DNA of 64,000 bases from Dipteronia dyeriana (Eukaryota; Streptophyta; Magnoliopsida; Sapindales; Sapindaceae): NCBI GenBank assembly GCA_032871835.1, contig CM065297.1, positions 44,954,203 through 45,018,202 of the forward strand, in the 5' to 3' direction. Made by a program: the position numbers and the translations under genes. The stretch's first letter is position 1. Each line of letters starts with the position of its first letter. This document shows, in pieces, positions 56,146-64,000 of the stretch. The notes beneath the pieces are model-generated. The model saw only the letters and a list, made by a program, of their open reading frames with translations. It made no database searches and was not told the DNA's origin.

Positions 56146-58370
56146 CGACATCTTCATGAGTAGCAAAGGAGGGTAGTTTCTAGATGAAAAGGTCACTTGA
56201 GAGATTGTACTTGTCTTATCTATTAGTGGATTTTGTTTGCCGGTGGTTGCTAACCCGTGGATGTTTCCTCTTCGGAGGTTTACCACGTTATATCTTGTGT
56301 CAACTTTTCTCTATCCTTATGTCTCTTATATTTGTATTTGTTATTTGAAAACTATGGATAGAACTCTATATGTAAGTTGACTTCCTTTTTATAATACAGA
56401 TTATGTATGTGTTATGATTACTTGTTTGTATCACACTTTGCTTGTTTTATATATTGATTAAGTGTCTTTAATTGATATATATATATTGTGATACAAACAA
56501 TCTAGAGGGACAAACTTTTGTTTGTTTCTGAGGGAGTCGAAAAAGGTGCCTAACCTATTCACCCCCTCCCCCCCTTTAGGTTAGCCTTGAGCATTTAACC
56601 GTGTTTGTATTTTCATAGAGGACTTCATTTAAAGATATGGACATTGTGGCTCCATTTATTAAATGAGAGTAGAATATCATCATATGGATGTTTTGAGGTA
56701 TTGGATATTAAATCTTAATGTTAAGTTTTCAATAGTGTCTATTGAAATATGGCTTTTGGACAAGTCAAAATATCCAAGTTCAAAATGTAGACATATGAGT
56801 AAATATGGTAACTTTGAGAGCTATAGGCGGTCTATGAGCTCTTGGCGATTACTGATATTCTTCACGAGGATACAATATCTCTATTACGATTGTCTAGGGT
56901 ATAAATGAGCAATATTAACTTATTCTATCATTATTGAAGAGTTCAATTTTAGTTCTTTAGTGGAATGAACTAAAATTAATAGATCGGACCTAAGTGAATC
57001 ATTTGTTGATTGTCATTAGGTTATGTCTATTGGAGCTTAAATTTAGATAGTCCGCCAAGATCCTAAATCCACACGAACTTGTATGGATCACTTGTTATAA
57101 TCTACCGGACCAATTTATGGGTCCATCTTGAATTGTATTAAAGCATGTGGACATGTTTCCTTTTTTTGCAAGAATGGGTCTAGTTCACATGTGAAATTTT
57201 TATTAAAGTCCAATGGATTTAATAAAATAGAAAAAACAATATTGGCCTTTATATATTGGCTTGGGCGGCAAGGGACTATTTATTAGTCTCCTATATTGTT
57301 TTTAATTTTATTTTATTATTTAATTAAATGAAAATTAATTAATTAATTAATTAATTAATTAATTATTTAATTAAAAGCAAAAAAAAAAATTCCTAGTAGG
57401 AGATGGTCTCTTAGAGTCATAATATTGTTGGTGGTATGATAAGTATCAAATATTATATTTGATAAGTAGATAAATAATTAGGAATTTATTTATCTAGTCA
57501 AATTAGGAAGTATTTGATTTCTATTAAAACTCTAGTTGACAATTGGTCAAATATACTCACAATTTAATTATATTCAATAATTGGTTATTGAATAATTACA
57601 CTATTTGAGTTGGATTAAGAGTCTTGGTGTAGAAAAGAATTCTTTTTTGAAAAAGATTATTGGTCACTAAGTAAATCCATATAAGGAAAGGATTCTTGCC
57701 CACCAAGTATATCCTTATCAGGAGAGGATTTGATCTCCTATATATAGTACCCATAAATTTCGACCAAGGCATAATTCTAAGTGAATTTTTGGCCAAGGCT
57801 AGGGTGTTATGAGAGAGAATTTGGCCTAGTGAGAGAATTTTAAGAGAGGAAAAAAATAAGTTTTTACTCTAGACAAAATTCGGTCAACTCATAGATATTG
57901 TGTATTGAATCCAAACAAGAAGAAGAGAAAAGGGGAATGTTTTTGTTTTCGATAGTGCACTAGTATCATTTACATCAAAAGGGTTTTGTGTACAAAAATC
58001 GAATCGGGTTCACGTGAGTTTCATTCAAATAGATTGATAATTCACAAGTGACTGAACGTTCTTGGGTTTTCTCTTGGCCGATTCTTATGACTAACAAAAG
58101 AAAGAGATTTTGTTTATTTCCATCCTCAGGTATACAATTTTAATAAAGGGAGCCCACACTCCTACGTGATTCACGTTCGTGATTGAATTGGAAGATCTTG
58201 CGGATTTAATTCGGCACTAGGTCAATCGTCACGAGAAAAACGCACAATACTTTTAATATACGCCAATTAATCTAAGGTTAAGGTTCTTTCTATTAAAGGG
58301 GAATTTTTTTAAAATATATCAAACCCTAACTTTACGCTTCCGCCACGTTTTAAACCGATTTTTCCCTACA

Positions 58371-59601
58371 ATTGGAATCAGAGCCTGGTTTTACCCTTGA
58401 TTAATTGATGTATGCGTGCGTGATCCCTTTCTTTTTATTGTGATTATGCATGTTTTAGAAAGAGATGACACTCTAGATGAGACATATATATTTACATTGG
58501 AATATGTGGATATATATATGTTTTATTATGTTGATTGTTATTGCTCAATTTTGTTCATAGAATTTCAATATATTTTGTTTTGGGATTGTAACAAGAAGGT
58601 GACCTATCATCGCCATAATTTCCTTCTTGGTAGTTACTAAGTTTTTTTTTTTTTTTGTTGTAATAGAAAAAAACTGCACTATATTGTGTTAAAATACTGC
58701 AGTATTTTATTATTTAAAATTCTTCTGTAATACATTCAAGTATCAAAGACTTGAAGGTTTGAAGAATTGGAAGCAACCGGAACAAGTTTGGGACCATACG
58801 AGCCATAGCAACTAACATGTGTGCGAAGATCACGCGGCCACGATTGTTGTGGCTTGGGCTGCGCACGGTGGCCCTATGGAAACCACGGGTTATGCATGGT
58901 AGCCTTTTTGTGGTGTTGTGGGCTGCGCATGCCCATGGGAGGGAGCCAAGGGTGCGCACACCCATGGGAGGCAGCCGAGGGAGTCCAAACGATGGCGGTC
59001 GCATGGATACTTGTTCACCAAGAAAGGAGTTTTTGTATTCCAAGACATATGTAATTTCTTCCTTTTATAGGATGGACCAAAATTGTAGCTATTTACATTT
59101 TTGTAAATATTGCAATGTTTGTCCTTGTTTGATAACATATCATATAGGAGTGCCACTCATATATCTATTTTGGTACGAACATGCATTGAATGGTTTAGGT
59201 ATCTAATTGGCATCTAGAAAATTTGGTAAATCATTCTAAGGCATTCGATCACATGCCTTAAACAATTGAGTGGGAGAAGGTGTTTTGGAACACCTATGGC
59301 CTCCAAGTTTAGTTGATCTTTATGTTTCATGTAATAACCTCCCAAGAGGTATTCATAAATGGAATTTAGCAAGATACTTCTTTACAAGGATAGACTAGAC
59401 AATTAACCCAAACGATATCTATTCCTAAAGGAGGGATATTCGTGAAGGAATATATTAAAGGTCGATAACTTGGTAACACACTCAATGTGATTTTATTAAT
59501 ATCATCCCAAGAGGTCTTGTTAATAAATCGCAAGGCTAAAATTGAAAAAGCTGGTTGTTATGTTAACAATTAGGTGGGACCTAGTCTAACTAGTAAATGG
59601 T
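58371..59601 (+). other. Second Copia-A PBS and leader, truncated
   Basis: TTGGAATCAGAGCC (58372-58385) is a PBS with one mismatch. The following leader matches 46113-46624 plus 48805-49470, without the solo LTR. A GC-rich block at 58850-58990 holds CCCATGGGAGGGAGCC twice and several TGCGCA words. The match ends near 59601 at AAATGGTG, where Copia-C sequence begins. Confidence 0.83.
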
Positions 59602-60415
59602 GCGGCAACTTTATGCAATTTAATTAAGTGAAAGAGAAGAGCAAGAAGGTTTGATTTTAAGAAAATGTGTGAGAATATTGCTTTGAAAGGAAGACATGCA
59701 ACATCAAAGTTCAAGCCATGGTATTTGGCAAAGCAAATGTCAAAAGAGTTTCCACAAGAAGTCAACCCAATTTGTACACTTTTGTCATTAGAAAACAAGA
59801 TAAAGCTTTTAGAAACTTTTAACACACACACACAAGCAATTTTTTAAATCCTTATTGGCCAATCAAGACATGGATACAAAATCCTTAATGATTGAATGGA
59901 TATGAAATCCTTGTTGGTTGTAGCCTTGTTCAACCATTACGAAGAGAGACAATACTAAATTGGATGAGACATCCTTATTAATTGAATGGACACAAGGTCG
60001 ATATTGAGCTTAGCCTTGTCAATTGCTTCTCCACACAACTTCAAACAAATGACTCATGCATGATATTTAAGCATGTCAAGATCTAGTAAACATGAACATG
60101 GAGATAAACTATGGGTCATTCAACTGTACTCCCCAATCAATTTCCTTGTACAAAAATGCATGATTGAACATAAATGAGACAAGGATTGTAAACAAAGCAA
60201 AGGCACACTTATTAAATAAAAAGTCATATAATCATATATGCAACCAAGATACTCAAGAAATTAATTAAATGGCATAAAATTAAGCTATTTTTTGCTTATT
60301 TTAATGTAAGGTCGCCCTCTTTGCTTGAGCTTCCCATATGGGGGTCAATCTAAACCTAGTAAATGGGGAATATAAGTCCCTATAGACCTACCAAGTCCAT
60401 TGGACCTAGTTAAGC
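59602..60415 (-). other. Copia-C 3' non-coding block
   Basis: The minus strand near 59720-59640 (GATGTTGCATGTCTTCC and CTCACACATTTTCTTAAAATC) matches Copia-1 at about 14735-14810. An 81-codon minus-strand frame (59831-59586) covers it, but the matching Copia-1 region is interrupted, so coding is doubtful. Repeated TCCTTATTGGC / TCCTTATTAATTG phrases occur at 59850-59990. Confidence 0.6.
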
Positions 60416-62585
60416 CTATGGGAGAAACCTTAGCACAATAACATGTGGGTCATTTCTAATCCACTTAAGTGATACAATCTCATTCCTAGTGGTTATTGTC
60501 ATCACATTTCTCCTAGGATCATTGACTCTAGATTTCCTAGGCACATGCATATTGACCTTGGCCGTACTCTTTCTAATCATGTTTTTGGTTCTACACATTT
60601 CAATAAATTTGAAGCAATTTGGTCTAACGTGACCATTTATACGACGTAAATGACATGTAGGAATAAAGTAAGGGGACATACCATTCCTTTATGAGTACAA
60701 AGGACTTTCCCATGTCTTTGAGTTTGCTTTTGGTGTTGGATTGGTTCTCTCCTCCTTTGTTATTGAGTTGGAGAAGATTGCTTCCTTGGTTGAACTTGCA
60801 TGAATTGCTTATTGGCTTGGTGATATTTGGGTTGAGGGAAGCTTGCTTGATGTGATCTAGCTTGTTGTGGTTGAGCTTTGGCTTGAGCTTTTTTTGAAAC
60901 CTTGACTTGAGCTTGTTTTGATGATTCTTTAACTTTAACCTTTCTTGTTAATTGTTATGGGATTTAAACTTCTTTAACCTTTTGACTTCTGATAAAAGTA
61001 GTCTTTTTAAAGGAAGTGGTATCGATGGCTTCTACATACCCTAAGCCCTTCTTATCACTAGGGCTCTTCCCACTTGATAAAATTTTGTCAAGTTTCTTGG
61101 TTCTGGAGGTCATCTTAGCAATCAACTATGTTGCCTCTCTAAGCTCCTACTTCAAGCTTTCTTCACTCTTCTTAGCAATGACAAGCTCTAACTTTAAACT
61201 TTCTTCCATTTCTCTTGCACTCTTCACTTTCTCACTTAAGTGAGACATCTGGGAAGTCAATTTGAGATTCTCTATTTTTAACTTTTGAATTTCCTTCTTC
61301 TTCTTCAATCTAGAGCTTTGAAAGTGCTCAATGAACCCTTTGAGGTCCATATCATCTACATTTTCACTTGTAAATTTAGATGAAGAACTATCATCACTAG
61401 AGTCATCACTAGTGTCTCTTGTTGCCATATTAACAATGTCTGTATAAGTAGCTTCATTTATCACAATTCTAGCTACATCTTCATCTACTCCTTCTTCAAG
61501 GTCATAATTTAAGGCCTTAGTGCCTTTTTCTACATCTTCCACAAGAGAGGCTCTAACAGTCATGTAGTTAAGTATAAGCCCATCTTCATTGAGGAATCTT
61601 TTTCACTTCCACTATCCTTGATGAGGCGCTCACTGCCTTCCCTTTCTTCTTCTTCTTTGAATTAGCACAATCAGTGGCAATATGAATGAACCCACTACAT
61701 TTGTAGCATTGAATTCACTTGTTGGAATCCATCTTGTGAGATTTCTCCACTTTCTTGAAATGATTCATATGCTTGATTTCATTTCTTTTGGATCCAAAGC
61801 CCTTCTTATCAAATTTGATGAAATTCTTGAATCTCTTCACCATGATGGCTATCTCCTTATCCAAGTTATCCTTTTCTTTCTCTACTCTAGAGGTCTTCAA
61901 GGCAATGCTCTTTTGCTTTTTTAGAGATGTAGGCATGAGAGTCAATCAAGACTCATAGGCTAGAAGCCTTCCAATCACTTCACTCGGCTTCATTGTCTTG
62001 TAGTCACTATTCTCTTTAAATGTCGTAACCTTGGACTCAAATCTCTTGGGAGGTGACCTCATGATCTTTTGCTTGAATCATCTATCCGAATAAGGGTCAC
62101 CAAGTTGATGGCTTTGATTGACAATGTCCATCAACCTCACTTGAAAGTCGTTGAAACACTCACGTTCCTCCATTCTTATCATCTTAAATTACATTTGTAG
62201 AACTTAGAGCTTGGAATCCTTGACTACCTCAGTTCCTTCATGGGTCATCTCTGAAATCTCCCATGCCTCCTTAGCATTCCTAGTTGTTTGAATTAACTTG
62301 TTTATAATCCATGGCACATAAGATGGCATGCATTGCCTTATTGTTCAACTTGGAAGCTTCAAATTCTTGTGTGCTCCATTAAGACTTAGGCTTGAGAACT
62401 TTATCTCCATCATCATTGGTCATTTTTGAAAGAGTGTAACCATTTTCAGCTGTCATCCATGTACGGTCATCTATTTGGAAAATATAAGACTCCATCTTGC
62501 CTTTATATGAGGCATAATTATCACCTTTAAGCAAATGTGGTCTTATACTTGATGCTCCCTCTTTATTAATCCCTAACTCACTCAT
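60416..62585 (-). pseudogene. gag: Copia-C gag, broken
   Basis: The ATG at 62583-62585 starts MSELGINKEGASSIRPHLL, with DNYASYKGKMESYIFQIDD and RTWMTAENGYT, closely like Copia-1 gag. A TAA at 62379 interrupts it. The middle is scrambled. An acidic and coiled-coil part lies at 61563-61147 (DTSDDSSDDSSSSKF, LKKKKEIQKLKIENLKL). The knuckle near 60650 has lost its second Cys (CHLRRINGHVRPNC). The frame ends at 60416, close to where the protease should begin. Confidence 0.85.
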
Positions 62586-62691
62586 AGTGTTTGGGTTATA
62601 AATGAATGAGAGGCAAATGTAATTCAATACACAAAATACAAAATAGAACGACAAACAAAAAGCACAAATCACTTAAGTATGTCTAGGCACT

Positions 62692-62705
62692 GGCTCTGAT
62701 ACCAA
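62692..62705 (-). promoter_or_regulatory. Copia-C primer-binding site
   Basis: The minus strand reads TTGGTATCAGAGCC directly beside the LTR end, a full tRNA-iMet match. Confidence 0.88.
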
Positions 62706-62706
62706 T

Positions 62707-63067
62707 TTAGATTCCCTTCATGTGTGTCTATCCTAACCTAAATAGGCTTTAATTCGATTGATTACCAACTTTTTAAATTAATAAATGTTAATAAATTTAC
62801 CCCATATTATCAAGCATTCAGTTAAACATAATTATGTATAAAACAAAAAAAAAACACGATATGATTTACGTGAGAAACCATCCAACCGGGCAAAACTCAC
62901 GAGCTAGCCAGTTAGCCATACATAGTCCATAAAATCCACTACTTGAATGAATTTTTACAACCTAGATTGAACTCCCGTCACACCATTCACGGTTACTAAC
63001 CTTTTCACTCTACCCAACGGGCCTATAATAGTGATATTGGACCAACAAGCTTATGCACTAAACCACT
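62707..63067 (-). repeat. Copia-C 5' LTR, inner part only
   Basis: Matches 40460-40840 of the solo Copia-C LTR and is cut at ACTAAACCACT by a Copia-A LTR. Confidence 0.83.
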
Positions 63068-64000
63068 TGTTAGGATTATGCTCGATAGCAAGAGTGTAAT
63101 ATTGTAATTAACAATCTTTTCATATGGATAAATTGATTTCTAGTTTAACAAATCTTATAGCATTTATAGTTTAATTATTATAATTGTCAAAAGTAAATAA
63201 TCATAAGGTCAAAAGACTATGAGAAAAGAAGAATTGTTCATACATCTGGATATGTATGAGGTAGACACAATTCTTTAGTTAGTCTTGAATAATATTCACA
63301 ACGTAAGATAGAAGGTTGTGCGCCTTTATCTTGTCAAAGTTGTAGATTCTTTTGCTAGCATTTGAGTGGGATCAAATGTTTTATAATGAGTCTAAAATCA
63401 TCAAAGTGTGGTGTCTTTAGGCAAAAGAATCTAGTGCACTGGGTGCATTGAATAGGATCAAAATGAAATACTTTATCTAGAACCGTCAATGGATAAAAGT
63501 TTTCATTTAAAGACAATCGGAGAGTCTATCTTAATCCTGAGATAAATGATGGATTTATGGTTGCAAGCGTTATCATTTAAGCTATCAATGAGTACGATTA
63601 TATAGCATAGTCTATCCTCGATAGTTTGGTGGTATTCATTTGTTAATCGATAGAGGACTTTATTTATAGATATGGACATCGTGGCTCCATTTATTGAATG
63701 AGAGTATAATACCATCATATAGATGTTTTGAGGTATTGGATATTAAATCTTAACGTTAAGTTTTCAATAGTGTCTATTGAAACATGGCTTCTGAACAAGT
63801 CAAAATATCCAAGTTCAAAATGTGGTCATATGAGTAAATATGGTAACTTGGAGAGCTATAGGCGGTCTATGAGCTCTTGGCGATTACTGGTATTCTTCAC
63901 GAGGATACACTTTCTCCAATAAAGTTGTCTAGGGTATGAATGAGTAACATAAACTTATTCTATCTATATTTAAGAGTTCAATTTTAGTTCTTTAGTGGAA
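63068..64000 (+). repeat. Copia-A LTR, running off the window
   Basis: Begins TGTTAGGATTATGCTCG inside the Copia-C LTR (left flank CCACT) and is collinear with the first 930 bp of the other Copia-A LTRs to the window end. Confidence 0.9.

Larger units (their letters stand above)
54042..56615 (+). repeat. Solo LTR of Copia-D
   Basis: 2574 bp with ends TGTTAGG and TTTTCA, flanked by perfect TAGAG repeats. It is homologous to the Copia-D 5' LTR at 30990-39744, which is what identifies the family. It carries duplicated CATCGTTGTGCACCAT phrases (54287-54355), an AT/GT microsatellite and a 44-bp minisatellite. Confidence 0.93.
53470..58370 (+). repeat. Copia-A LTR shared by two internal regions, split by a Copia-D solo LTR
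   Basis: The LTR parts are 53470-54041 and 56616-58370. The start is mutated (TTCTAGGATTATGC for TGTTGGG) after a PPT-like tract, and the end TTTCCCTACA is followed by a PBS. It thus acts as 3' LTR to the left internal region and 5' LTR to the right one. A (TTAA)n tract lies at 57325-57372. Confidence 0.86.
44661..59601 (+). mobile_element. Copia-A complex element, plus strand (LTR-internal-LTR-internal)
   Basis: Order: 5'-truncated LTR (44661-46111), PBS, leader (split by a solo LTR at 46625-48804), gag-pol (49585-53457), PPT-like tract, LTR (53470-58370, split by a Copia-D solo LTR), second PBS, and second leader (58371-59601), ended by a junction with Copia-C. Two internal regions sharing one LTR indicate unequal recombination between two Copia-A elements. 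Gag-pol is full of stops. Confidence 0.82.
59602..63067 (-). mobile_element. Copia-C: SIRE-like copia, minus strand, pol deleted
   Basis: Read on the minus strand: partial 5' LTR (63067-62707, cut by Copia-A), PBS, gag (62585-60416), then directly a 3' non-coding block (about 60400-59602) related to that of Copia-1. Protease, integrase, RT and RNase H are missing, so an internal deletion has fused gag to the 3' region. The 3' LTR is gone at the Copia-A junction. Confidence 0.8.

Overview
This window is plant nuclear DNA made almost entirely of LTR retrotransposons inserted into one another. The organism is a seed plant, most probably a dicot: the elements belong to plant lineages (SIRE-like copia, Tat-like and Athila-like gypsy, a chromovirus-type gypsy), most primer-binding sites match initiator tRNA-Met, and the DNA is AT-rich. 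I see no intact single-copy host gene, no rRNA or tRNA gene and no CRISPR array. Nearly every reading frame carries nonsense codons or frameshifts. Local names are used throughout: Tat-1, Copia-1, Gypsy-1, Copia-A, Copia-C, Copia-D and Athila-E.

Left third (1-24724). A decayed Tat-lineage gypsy (gag traces at 1-133; gag, protease, RT, two RNase H domains and integrase at 16918-21240; then a 2.4-kb antisense ORF remnant to 24724) is split by a SIRE-like copia, Copia-1 (134-16917, LTRs about 1.57 kb). Copia-1 is itself split, just past its pol stop, by Gypsy-1 on the minus strand (7102-14269, 990-bp LTRs about 1% diverged, perfect GTATT target duplication). The order Tat-1, then Copia-1, then Gypsy-1 agrees with increasing LTR similarity.

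Middle (24725-41871). A truncated Copia-A lies on the minus strand (24725-30300), followed by a copia-LTR-like scrap (30301-30985). A Copia-D element follows, whose 5' LTR is split by a 6.6-kb Athila-like element, Athila-E (31877-38488). Athila-E has no pol. It carries a gag remnant, a putative intron, an unrecognised ORF, and an intronless LOG-type cytokinin-activating enzyme gene (35174-35827, broken by three stops) with its own TATA-like box. Its LTR holds clustered W-box and heat-shock-like motifs upstream of the TATA box and three tandem hairpins downstream. This captured-gene element is the most unusual thing in the window. Copia-D gag (39826-40459) is cut by a solo LTR of Copia-C (40460-41871).

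Right third (41877-64000). This is a Copia-A cluster: a full LTR, a scrap of Tat antisense ORF, then a plus-strand Copia-A element. The leader of that element contains a solo Copia-A LTR, and its 3' LTR contains a solo Copia-D LTR (perfect TAGAG duplication). That same 3' LTR is followed by a second primer-binding site and leader, so two internal regions share one LTR. A minus-strand Copia-C element lacking pol follows, and another Copia-A LTR runs off the window end.

Functionally these are parts of retroelement life cycles (capsid, protease, reverse transcriptase/RNase H, integrase, and the LTR, PBS and PPT signals). None looks autonomous today. The repeated nesting suggests heterochromatic, possibly pericentromeric DNA.
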